DNA of 64,000 bases, taken from the NCBI GenBank assembly GCA_046260765.1, contig JBHEOO010000013.1, forward strand, positions 18,864 through 82,863, given 5' to 3'. The notes beneath the pieces are model-generated. The model was not told the origin of the DNA, searched no databases, and saw only the letters and a list, made by a program, of their open reading frames with translations. The position numbers and the translations under genes are program-made. Positions 1-7,182 of this stretch are shown here, piece after piece (the stretch's first letter is position 1; each line of letters begins with the position of its first letter). Source of the stretch: Chromatocurvus sp046260765. GTDB taxonomy: Bacteria; Pseudomonadota; Gammaproteobacteria; Pseudomonadales; Halieaceae.

Positions 1-456
1 GTCATAGGGACATTGACAGTCGGTCCCGCCAATACGCACGCGCGGATCGGTATCAATATCCCTGACGTTCAGTGCTCCGATGGAGTGTCCTATCCACTCG
101 TAACCATCACGACCGGTATCGACGCGTGTGCCAAACGGCACGCTGGCAAGGTCGCCCTTGGCGCGCTGGTAAATGATTGAGCGGAACATGCGGTTCACCG
201 GAGTGCCATCGGTATCCGATTCCAGCAGGTACTGGCGGATAAATGGCCTTAAGTGCTCCAGGGCCCAGCGCCCGCGCCCAAGGAGTGGGAAGTTGCGTCG
301 CAGAGTGTGCTGGGTCTGAAGCATGTCGTACAGGCCGATAGCCAGTGTGCCAAGCGTGAGCAGAAAGAACAGCCACTTCCAGAGGGAGTCAAGGCCTGAA
401 GCGTAAAGAAGAGCAAAAACCAGTCCGTGGAGAAGGAAAAACCCCAGGTGCGCCAT
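1..456 (-). CDS. FMN-binding glutamate synthase family protein, N-terminal part (runs off left edge)
   Basis: The frame starts at an ATG with a good ribosome site (AGAGGT, 5 bases upstream) and stays open for all 152 codons to the window edge, so the C-terminal part is missing. The visible protein has two hydrophobic segments at about residues 3-19 and 27-42. It then has the conserved lead-in of this family: QTQHTLRRNFPLLGR (47-61), IRQYLLESDTDG (73-84), YQRAKG (96-101), VPFGT (106-110) and GYEW (118-121). Family members resemble the glutamate synthase large-subunit FMN domain but are membrane-anchored, and their physiological reaction is poorly known. The FMN-binding and Fe-S parts would lie beyond the window. 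Family membership is fairly sure; true glutamate synthase activity is not shown. Confidence 0.82.
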   Translation of the reverse strand, partial: MAHLGFFLLHGLVFALLYASGLDSLWKWLFFLLTLGTLAIGLYDMLQTQHTLRRNFPLLGRGRWALEHLRPFIRQYLLESDTDGTPVNRMFRSIIYQRAKGDLASVPFGTRVDTGRDGYEWIGHSIGALNVRDIDTDPRVRIGGTDCQCPYD

Positions 457-762
457 AGATACCTCTATGTGATGAAATCAGTAATGAGTCTACACAAAAC
501 CCACCGGGCGCTCAGTGATAATCGCAGGCATTGCGTGGGTCGCAGAAGGATTGAAAAAAAGGCGCTACCCAAGAGGGGGGGGATGGTAGCGCCCAGGGGA
601 GGGTCGTGCTTGCATCCCGTCGCTGGCGCTTGCCACCGAGCGGGCTACGGTGGTGACAGGATAATGTGAATGATGATATTCAATGACATAAATAATGAGG
701 CTTCGCTATAGATATAAACTATCAGAATGGCCGCCCGTTTGCTGTGCGATATTCTTTTGGCC
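457..762. other. intergenic stretch
   Basis: About 306 bases separate two leftward genes. The stretch holds one clear terminator (554-593). From 594 to 762, and from 457 to 553 apart from the ribosome site of the leftmost gene, I see no convincing gene or RNA. A possible -10 (TAGACT on the minus strand, near 505) could serve the leftmost gene, but it has no good -35. Confidence 0.5.
554..593 (-). terminator. Rho-independent terminator after the LysR/OxyR-like gene
   Basis: Read on the minus strand, a 9-base stem GGCGCTACC...GGTAGCGCC encloses a C-rich loop and is followed directly by seven T residues. It lies about 170 bases downstream of the stop codon at 763 and in the right orientation to end the leftward cluster before the glutamate-synthase-like gene. 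Confidence 0.85.
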
Positions 763-1695
763 TCAGCTGTCCAGAACCTCGACCACGTTACCCACGCTGG
801 CACGCAGAAGGCTGCGCATGTCCTGCGCAAGACTGCGGTAGAAGCCCCTGGCGGGTGATGTTGGTCGCCAGGCAAGCGCATGTATGCGGGCAATAGCCTC
901 GTCCTCAATCTGGCGCACGGAGAGGGCGGCGTCGGCGTTTATTTCGGATTCGATGTACAGTGCCGGCAGGAAAGCCAGGCCCATGCCCATAACGACCATG
1001 ACGCGAAGTGCGTCCAGGCTCGTGCCCTGATAGTCACGCAGTACTTCCGCCCCCAGTCGGGCACACACCTGCTCGATCTGTCTTGAGAACAGCAGGCCTT
1101 CTTCCGTGGTGAGAATCTGTGTTCCCGCGAGATCGGCGGCAAGTACATGCGGTTTTGCGGCCAGCGGATGGTCGCCGGGCACGACCAGCTTGACGTTTTC
1201 CCGCATGAGGTTCTCGTAAACCAGCTGCGAAGAATTGATTGGCAGTGCGGTCAGAATGAGGTCGTAATCTCCGCGCTCCAGCCCGTACTCCAGCTGGCGC
1301 GGAGAGTCTTCCCTGACATACAGCTTGAGGTCCGCGTAGGCCGCATGGAGGCCAGGCAGTATCTGCGGCAATACATAGGGCCCCAGTGTTGCGGCAACCC
1401 CGAGCCGGTAGACGCCGCTACCGCCGGAGCGTGCGTTACCGGCGCTTTCAACGAGGTTTTCCAGGGCGTCGATAATGTGGCGGATACCACCCTCGAGTCT
1501 GCGTCCCGCCGGCGTCAGCGCCGCACCCGACCGCGTGCGCTCGAAAAGGGTAACGTCGAGCGCCTTCTCCGCTCTGGCAATCTGAGCGGTCAGAGTGGGC
1601 TGGCTGATAGCGAGTTCGTCCGCCGCCCGACGGAAACTACCGTAGCGGGCAACGGCGAGGATGTACTCGAGCTGTTTGAGAGAAGGATTGGCCAT
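763..1695 (-). CDS. LysR-family regulator, OxyR-like but lacking the peroxidatic cysteine
   Basis: 310 residues. The N-terminal winged helix-turn-helix (about 5-62, with SFRRAADELAISQPTL at 20-35) and the co-inducer domain (about 95-300) are those of the OxyR branch of LysR regulators. Aligned on the OxyR motif EDGHCLR...C, this protein reads EEGLLFS...C. The position of E. coli Cys199 is Leu202, while the Cys208 partner is kept as Cys211. Peroxide sensing by disulfide formation is therefore unlikely, and it may sense something else or act constitutively. The frame is open further upstream, but the ATG at 1695 starts the usual LysR N-terminus. It lies 22 bases after the WYL gene stop, so the two are probably cotranscribed, and a terminator follows at 554-593. 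Confidence 0.85.
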   Translation of the reverse strand: MANPSLKQLEYILAVARYGSFRRAADELAISQPTLTAQIARAEKALDVTLFERTRSGAALTPAGRRLEGGIRHIIDALENLVESAGNARSGGSGVYRLGVAATLGPYVLPQILPGLHAAYADLKLYVREDSPRQLEYGLERGDYDLILTALPINSSQLVYENLMRENVKLVVPGDHPLAAKPHVLAADLAGTQILTTEEGLLFSRQIEQVCARLGAEVLRDYQGTSLDALRVMVVMGMGLAFLPALYIESEINADAALSVRQIEDEAIARIHALAWRPTSPARGFYRSLAQDMRSLLRASVGNVVEVLDS

Positions 1696-1717
1696 CAGTG
1701 TCCTGCAGCGACCGGCG

Positions 1718-2599
1718 TCACCGTGGAAAGAGCCATCTCGCGACAGCATCGCGATGGTTGAGTGACAGCTGTTGGGTCTCCGGCGCCGTCTGTTTATCGT
1801 GCACATCGATATTGAGACGCTGGAGGACGTAAGGAACCAGCGTGCCGCGTGTGGGAATGGCCAGAAGACCATCATGCATGCCGTAATCCTGCATCACCAC
1901 GTCCTGTTGCGCAGCCGTAAGGCGTGGGTCGGGAACCAGCTCAAGCGTGACCTGTGTATGCCAGTCTGCATCATCAGCGCCGGTCTTGTCGCTGCTGCCC
2001 AGCAACTCCGGTCTGCCCCTGAATCGGCTGAGAACAAAATCGCGGTAGCCCTGGTTCTTCTCGCACCAGGCGCGTACGTGCCAGCGCAAGCCGGTAAATA
2101 CAAGGGTGTGAGGGACAATGATTCGGCCCTCCCGGTCCGGGTTGCTGATCGAAACGTAATCGACCTCCAGCCGCTGAGCCCTGCGCGCTGCCTGAAGAAG
2201 TGGCCTCAGCACGGTGGGGGGAACGTCGCGAACTGGCAGTGACAGTACCTCGATATTGCGCAGTTCAAGGGACAGCGACTCAAACACATTGCTGAGCTCC
2301 GCGTTGCGCGCCGCCAGGTGTAGATATTCGTCAGCGATGCCGCTGGTCAGCCGGGGCTGGAAACCCGGGGCAGGCCGATAACCCTTCAGGTACTTGTCGT
2401 ATTCAAGATTGCCCTGGCCGACACCGCGCAGATATGCATTGATGTCCTTGCTTGCCTGCTGGCGACCAATGCCAAAGGTATCGCAAAGGTGCCGTGTGGT
2501 CAGACGCCCTTCCCAGAGACTGATGATCTCAATGAAACGGTAGCGAAGAAGAAGGTCCCAGCGGAAGGGCCAGGGATCGTTGTCGTGGGTTGGGGGCAC
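1718..2599 (-). CDS. WYL-domain transcriptional regulator (CapW/BrxR-like layout)
   Basis: 293 residues from the chosen GTG. An N-terminal winged helix (about 15-58, with GRLTTRHLCDTFGIGRQQAS) is followed by a WYL ligand-binding domain (about 130-200), where the signature reads RWHVRAWC at about 172-179. A C-terminal region matches the usual dimerisation extension. This layout is that of the CapW/BrxR repressors, which often control CBASS or BREX defence operons, but many relatives are unlinked to defence and none is visible here. The GTG at 2599 has a GGAG site at good distance. The ATG at 2635 gives 12 more residues but no ribosome site. It sits between bchJ and an OxyR-like regulator in one leftward run. 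The ligand and targets are unknown. Confidence 0.83.
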   Translation of the reverse strand: MPPTHDNDPWPFRWDLLLRYRFIEIISLWEGRLTTRHLCDTFGIGRQQASKDINAYLRGVGQGNLEYDKYLKGYRPAPGFQPRLTSGIADEYLHLAARNAELSNVFESLSLELRNIEVLSLPVRDVPPTVLRPLLQAARRAQRLEVDYVSISNPDREGRIIVPHTLVFTGLRWHVRAWCEKNQGYRDFVLSRFRGRPELLGSSDKTGADDADWHTQVTLELVPDPRLTAAQQDVVMQDYGMHDGLLAIPTRGTLVPYVLQRLNIDVHDKQTAPETQQLSLNHRDAVARWLFPR

Positions 2600-2665
2600 G
2601 CCCGTTTCTCCATGGCGATGGCCTCGTCGGAGCATACGTCGACCGTGGCGTAATGCAAGCCAGGA

Positions 2666-3277
2666 TCAGATAATTTCGAAACGGCAGATGCTGTCGCCAC
2701 AGGCAGAGCAGTGTGTCTCAATACAGGACAGTTCGGGGTCCACAATCGAACGAAACAGATGCTCAAATACGGCTGCATGCCAGCTGCAGACAGGGTGGTC
2801 TGCGACCTCGCCGCGTATCACCGGGTTATCTGCCAGCTCGAAAACCGGCTGGCTGCGGTTGACAACCCGAAACCGGCCCGAGCCGGCAAATGTCCAGGCG
2901 TGCTTTTCTATCAGACCGCACAGTACGGGAGACGCCAACCAGGCAGGCAAACTGGACAGCGTCATGGCTGCCACCGGCGGCATCCGCGTAGCCAGAATCC
3001 AGTCGCCAGTGCGCCCACCTGCGCATCGCGTAATACGCTCCGCCATTTCGGGGAACTCTTTTCGCAGTGCCTGATGAACGGCTGCAGCGGGCGCCTCGTC
3101 GCAGAAAGCGTCGGCCTCTGGCAGCAGGGTGATGCCCGCACGGGCAAGTACACGGCTGCCGGCTTCCTTACCCAGGAGCTCATCGATGACCGGCACCAGC
3201 TGCAGAATACTCATGGGCCCGATCGTATTCAGATCGGGCGCAGACGCTACTGGTCTCGACTTTCGCCGTGGACTCAT
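2666..3277 (-). CDS. bchJ: BchJ-type bacteriochlorophyll 4-vinyl reductase family protein (V4R domain)
   Basis: 203 residues, the usual length for BchJ. Features I recognise from the family are IGPMSILQLVPVIDE (19-33), RTGDWILA (89-96), KHAWTFAGSGRFRV (125-138), ADNPVIRGE (149-157), SWHAAVFEHLFR (165-176) and a cysteine-rich end (Cys185, 190, 193, 198 before RFEI) typical of V4R domains. BchJ was named a vinyl reductase of (proto)chlorophyllide. Later work on other bacteria assigned 8-vinyl reduction to other enzymes and suggested that BchJ carries porphyrin or assists Mg-chelatase. No other photosynthesis gene lies in the window. The ATG at 3277 has a weak AAGGG site. An in-frame ATG at 3376, overlapping the upstream gene's stop, would add 33 residues and is a real alternative. 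Confidence 0.8.
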   Translation of the reverse strand: MSPRRKSRPVASAPDLNTIGPMSILQLVPVIDELLGKEAGSRVLARAGITLLPEADAFCDEAPAAAVHQALRKEFPEMAERITRCAGGRTGDWILATRMPPVAAMTLSSLPAWLASPVLCGLIEKHAWTFAGSGRFRVVNRSQPVFELADNPVIRGEVADHPVCSWHAAVFEHLFRSIVDPELSCIETHCSACGDSICRFEII

Positions 3278-3368
3278 GGCGACGCCCTTATTTGCCCGGA
3301 CCGCGACCGGCTGGACGACAGACGCATTGCCTGTCGCCCGTGTGGCGGTATGTTCCGCGGCATGGAGG

Positions 3369-3785
3369 TCACTCATCCATTTTCTTGCGCATCGCCTCGC
3401 CTGCTTCCTGGGCTTTTTCCGTAGCGTCTTTGGCCATGTCCCCGGCTTCGTCGGCTGCATCCTCAGCCATGTTTTCTGCATCGTCCATAGCGTCCGCTGC
3501 GCCATCTTCACCGTCTTTCATCATGGCGCGAGCGCGATCCCCCATCTCATCCATCGCACTGGAGGCGTTGTCGACCGCATCGTCCATGGCGTCGGCCGCG
3601 TCTTCAGCCGTATCTTCGGCCCAGTCTGCTGCATCTTCCATCGAACGTTCTGCGGCACTGCCTGCCTCTTCAACCGAATCCATGGCGTTCTGGCTCGCGT
3701 CCTCAGCATCGTCCTTACTGCAGCCGGACAGAGTCGTGGCAAATACCGCGACGATAACTGCCCCCAGAATGTGCTTCGCTTCCAT
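3369..3785 (-). CDS. acidic Asp/Ala-rich lipoprotein with helical repeats
   Basis: 138 residues. The start is supported by an AGGA site 8 bases upstream. An N-terminal hydrophobic stretch ends in a lipobox LSGC with the lipidated cysteine at 22. The rest is almost entirely Ala, Asp, Glu and Met in degenerate repeats such as AEDTAEDAADAMDDAV and ENMAEDAADEAGDM, predicting a long, strongly acidic amphipathic helix. It resembles LEA-like or spacer proteins in composition, but I recognise no named family. Its stop overlaps the alternative start of bchJ, suggesting one transcript. A role in the envelope is inferred from the lipobox only. Confidence 0.75.
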   Translation of the reverse strand: MEAKHILGAVIVAVFATTLSGCSKDDAEDASQNAMDSVEEAGSAAERSMEDAADWAEDTAEDAADAMDDAVDNASSAMDEMGDRARAMMKDGEDGAADAMDDAENMAEDAADEAGDMAKDATEKAQEAGEAMRKKMDE

Positions 3786-3926
3786 GTAGAATTCCTCGCT
3801 TCGTTATCAGAATTTGCCGTTCACACAAAATACCTTCGACCCGCGGCAACCATTGACTACCCTTATGCAGGCTAACTCCAAAGGCTCTATGCGTAAACCC
3901 ATATATATTGTTGCCTCTGCGAGGCC

Positions 3927-3947
3927 GGTCAGCGGTCAGTGGTCAGC
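3927..3947. repeat. three tandem 7-bp repeats (GGTCAGY)
   Basis: GGTCAGC, GGTCAGT and GGTCAGC lie head to tail and are followed by CAATGGTCGGA. They sit in the 274-base divergent region between the acidic lipoprotein gene and the peroxiredoxin gene. A related cluster ending in CAATGGTCGGA lies at 36461-36482 before phoU. Confidence 0.6.
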
Positions 3948-4059
3948 CAATGGTCGGATCCGCCCCTGCCCGTTAAATTGCCTGGTGATCTGCTATTATT
4001 ATTCAGCGTAAATCAAACTATTCGTATCCATCTTTCTTTCTAGTCTGGAGTTCAATGCC

Positions 4060-4593
4060 ATGCGGATTAACCATATACCCTTCGCGATCGCCCTGGCGAT
4101 TACCTGCTTTACAGCACTCCCGCTGCAGGCACAGACGCCATTGTCCGAAGGCGATACAGCACCGGATTTCGAAATGGCTGCGTCAGACGGCAACACGTAT
4201 CGACTGTCTGATTTTCGCGGCAGGCAGGCAGTAGTACTCGCCTGGTTTCCGCGAGCGTTCACCTCTGGCTGCACGGTAGAGTGTAAGTCCCTGGCGCAGA
4301 ACGGCGATCGGATTCGCGAGTTCAATGTCAGTTATTTCATGGCCAGCACCGATTCCGTAGCGAAGAATGCGGAATTCGCGGCTGATACGGAAGCGGACTT
4401 TCCCTTGCTGAGCGATCCCCAGGGTGAAGCGGCAAAAGCTTACGGTGTCTACACCAACGGTTTCGCCAAGCGTCACACGTTTTATATCGACAGCGAGGGC
4501 GTCATTACCCGCATTGATCGATCAGTGCGTCCAAGCCGTTCGGCAGAAGACATGATCGCGAATCTGGACGAACTCGGTGTGGCTCGACGCTGA
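4060..4593 (+). CDS. exported peroxiredoxin of the AhpC/TSA (BCP/PrxQ-like) family
   Basis: 177 residues. A signal peptide (about 1-24, ending LQA before QTP) sends the protein to the periplasm. The mature part is a thioredoxin-fold peroxiredoxin with GDTAPDFEM (31-39), YRLSDFRGR (47-55) and the active-site motif RAFTSGCTVEC, giving a peroxidatic Cys71 and a second cysteine at 75. Cytoplasmic BCP/PrxQ usually has four residues between the cysteines; here there are three. It should reduce peroxides with thiol reductants. A GGAG site lies 10 bases before the ATG. It is flanked by divergent and unrelated genes, so it is probably monocistronic. Confidence 0.87.
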   Translation: MRINHIPFAIALAITCFTALPLQAQTPLSEGDTAPDFEMAASDGNTYRLSDFRGRQAVVLAWFPRAFTSGCTVECKSLAQNGDRIREFNVSYFMASTDSVAKNAEFAADTEADFPLLSDPQGEAAKAYGVYTNGFAKRHTFYIDSEGVITRIDRSVRPSRSAEDMIANLDELGVARR

Positions 4594-4729
4594 CAGGCTG
4601 GCGGCTCTTGTGACCCGCCCCCTGGGGACGATCCGTGTCTGGTGCGGGGGGCTCGGCCGGATCAGAAAAAAACTACGGGGTTAAACGTGGTGTCGTGATG
4701 TCGGGAAGGTAGAATACGCGCCTTTCTGC

Positions 4730-6106
4730 TTGGCACCTTTAACTGTGTTCTCCCTCTTTACGCTGAAAGAATTGTTTCGCCTGGCATTGCCGATGGTCGT
4801 GTCGCAGGGCGCATTCGCCCTGATGATGTTTGCAGATCGGTTCTTTCTGTCGCGCATCGATTCCGTGCACGTTGCGGCCTCCCTCGGCGGCGGCGTGACA
4901 TTTTTTGTGTCCATCTGTTTTTTTACCGGCATTGTGTCTTACGCAAACGCACTGGTCGCCCAATACTACGGAAGACGGACGCTTGAGTTCTGTCCCCGGG
5001 TGGTCACCCAGGCGGTGTACATTGCGCTGGCCAGCCAGCCGATTCTGCTGCTGGTAACCCTTCTGGTGGGCCAGTCATTCGCCGCCATCGGTCACGATCC
5101 GGCCCTGGTAGCGCTAGAGAAGCCCTATTTTCAGGTGTTGATGGCGGGCTCCTTCTTCTTCCTGGTCAAGAACGGACTGGCGTCTTACTTCACTGGCATT
5201 GGCCGCACCAGGGTGGTCATGATCAGTGACGTGATTGGTGTACTGCTTAATATTCCGCTCAGTTACGCGCTGATTTTCGGTAAGTTGGGCCTGCCCGCTA
5301 TGGGCATTGTCGGGGCGGCGTTGGGCACTGTTATCGCCGGTATACTTACAATCGGTATTTATGCCGTATTTTATTTTAACCGCATTCACGTGGAACAGTT
5401 CAAGGTGCGCGAGTCATTCCAGTTCGACCGTACCATCATGCGGCGGTATCTCAGGCTGGGCTTCCCATCCGGGCTGGAATTTTTCATCAGTATGGCAACC
5501 TTTAACATCTTTATGCTGCTTTTTCAGTCGTACGGCATCACCGAGGGCGCCGCCATGGCGATCGTATTCAACTGGGACATGCTGTCGTTTGTCCCCATGA
5601 TGGGCCTGAGCATTGCCATTATGAGCCTGATTGGACGTCATGTCGGTGCAGACGATATGTCTCGCGCGACCCAGGTAATCAGCTCCGGCTGCGTGATTGG
5701 ATTGACATACTCCGGTGTGCTCGCCGTCTGCTTTTTCCTGTTCAGGGTCGATCTGCTCGAAGTGTTTGCGAGCCCGGGGGAGGACTTTTCGGCGATTCGC
5801 GGCATCGGCTCGAAAATGATGATCGGCATGGCCTGTTACGTGATGGCAGACGCGGTCATTCTTGTCTGCAGCGGCACACTGCGCGGGGCGGGGGATACCC
5901 GCTGGTTGATGATTGCGTCGATCGCCCTTCATGTGGTCATGCTGTTGGTGCAGCTCGTGGTTATTCTTTTGCTTGAACAGGGGCCTCTTGTCAGCTGGTC
6001 AGTGTTTGTGGCGACCCTCGTGCTGAATGCCGTGATATTTGCCGCGCGAGTGTTCTCTGGCCGCTGGCGACAGCCGGAGCGTCTTGCGCGGGTAATGGCA
6101 CACTGA
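4730..6106 (+). CDS. MATE-family multidrug/sodium antiporter
   Basis: 458 residues with about 12 membrane segments and the internal twofold repeat of MATE transporters. The first half starts LALPMVVSQGAFALMMFADRFFLSRI (18-43) and the second LGFPSGLEFFISMATFN. It should export cationic compounds using a sodium or proton gradient. The start is uncertain: the TTG at 4730 gives the expected N-terminus but has no ribosome site, and a TAGAAT -10-like element at 4710-4715 lies only 14 bases upstream, so the mRNA leader would be very short. A GTG at 4745 is an alternative start, and an in-frame stop at 4682 bounds the possibilities. Confidence 0.85.
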   Translation: MAPLTVFSLFTLKELFRLALPMVVSQGAFALMMFADRFFLSRIDSVHVAASLGGGVTFFVSICFFTGIVSYANALVAQYYGRRTLEFCPRVVTQAVYIALASQPILLLVTLLVGQSFAAIGHDPALVALEKPYFQVLMAGSFFFLVKNGLASYFTGIGRTRVVMISDVIGVLLNIPLSYALIFGKLGLPAMGIVGAALGTVIAGILTIGIYAVFYFNRIHVEQFKVRESFQFDRTIMRRYLRLGFPSGLEFFISMATFNIFMLLFQSYGITEGAAMAIVFNWDMLSFVPMMGLSIAIMSLIGRHVGADDMSRATQVISSGCVIGLTYSGVLAVCFFLFRVDLLEVFASPGEDFSAIRGIGSKMMIGMACYVMADAVILVCSGTLRGAGDTRWLMIASIALHVVMLLVQLVVILLLEQGPLVSWSVFVATLVLNAVIFAARVFSGRWRQPERLARVMAH

Positions 6107-6161
6107 GGGCGAATGGCGTCAGGAGCGCTTGCTGGACGGACGGAAAAGGGGACGGTTTGTC

Positions 6162-7052
6162 CTACAGGGTGAGCAGTCGTCGCAGCATACCGTGCCTTCC
6201 GCGTTCGTTCTGCCGAAGCTGCAACAGCTCGTCGAGCTGGCTGTCTATTTCATCGGCTATGCGTTCGCGGATGGCGCTGCGGGTTTTCGCGGCGAGACGA
6301 CGCCCCCGGTGTGCCGACAGGTCGACCGCGTCGCCAAAGCCAAGGTAGCAGGGCTCCGGCCGCGGCAGCAGCGAGCCGAGCATGCCTCTTGCGAGTGGCG
6401 GTATAAGGTCGCGACGCATGTCCGGATCAAGGAGTCCCGCGCGCATCAGTCCACGGCCTAGAATTGTATCCGGCAGGTCCTCGCCCTCAATCAGGTGCTG
6501 GTAGAAATCGTCTGGGCCCACAAGCCCGAACGGGACAATCGTGTAGCCCTGCTCCGCCGCCAGTCGCACAAAACCGTCGCGATCCTTCCACTGTAGTCTG
6601 TAGTTCTCCCGCGCGGCCTTGACCGCCTCGTGAGCACCTCCGGGGAAGACCAGCAGATCGTGGCCCCGTGACATGAGTGCCCGACAGACATCCGGGTGCC
6701 CCATGGTCGCGCCGTGTTTCAGCAGGGCTGAAGCGATGCGCGGATCGGTAAACAGAAACTTGTCGCCCATGGGTCTTAGAAAACGTGTGTAGTCGCGCAG
6801 CATGAGCGGCACCACTATGAGGCCATCAACGGCAAACAGACCGTGATTGCCAACGAAAAGACAGGGCTTCTCGGGAATTCTCTCCGCCCCGAAGACCTGG
6901 GGCTTGAACCAGGTCTGAACCAGCTGATAGAGAATGTCCAGCTCCCAGCCGCCCATCGGCTTGGCGGCCAGAGCGCGGCGGATATGACGCCGCCGTGCAT
7001 CAGGATTGTCGAGCGGCGCGTTGTCACTGCGGAATATGGGATTACTGGCCAT
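6162..7052 (-). CDS. PlsC-like lysophospholipid/diacylglycerol acyltransferase family protein
   Basis: 296 residues. The acyltransferase motif block I reads GNHGLFAVDG with His70 and Asp76, so the spacing is H-x5-D rather than the H-x4-D of classical PlsC. The glycine box is VFPGGAHEA (136-144). These features fit the branch near diacylglycerol acyltransferases and plant phytyl-ester synthases. It probably transfers acyl groups from acyl-CoA or acyl-ACP at the inner membrane, but the acceptor cannot be told. It converges on the MATE gene and is divergent from the MDR gene; a TATACT element at about 7082 on the minus strand may be its -10. Confidence 0.83.
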   Translation of the reverse strand: MASNPIFRSDNAPLDNPDARRRHIRRALAAKPMGGWELDILYQLVQTWFKPQVFGAERIPEKPCLFVGNHGLFAVDGLIVVPLMLRDYTRFLRPMGDKFLFTDPRIASALLKHGATMGHPDVCRALMSRGHDLLVFPGGAHEAVKAARENYRLQWKDRDGFVRLAAEQGYTIVPFGLVGPDDFYQHLIEGEDLPDTILGRGLMRAGLLDPDMRRDLIPPLARGMLGSLLPRPEPCYLGFGDAVDLSAHRGRRLAAKTRSAIRERIADEIDSQLDELLQLRQNERGRHGMLRRLLTL

Positions 7053-7121
7053 TGATGTTCACGGGCTGAAAACGTGACTTGAGTATATCGAGTTGCAGGT
7101 CTCCCTGCAGCGACGGTCATC

Positions 7122-7150
7122 TTCTACCGGCCCGGTATTTCGGCTAGAGT
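7122..7150 (+). promoter_or_regulatory. putative sigma70 promoter of the MDR oxidoreductase gene
   Basis: TTCTAC and TAGAGT are separated by exactly 17 bases and lie 33 bases upstream of the ATG at 7183. The match is moderate and rests on pattern only. Confidence 0.4.
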
Positions 7151-7182
7151 GACCCGTTGTCCAACGTGGAAAGATCAATGTC

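Noticed and set aside
1718..3277. Defence island marked by the WYL regulator
   Set aside because: No CBASS, BREX, restriction-modification or nuclease gene is found within several kilobases on either side.
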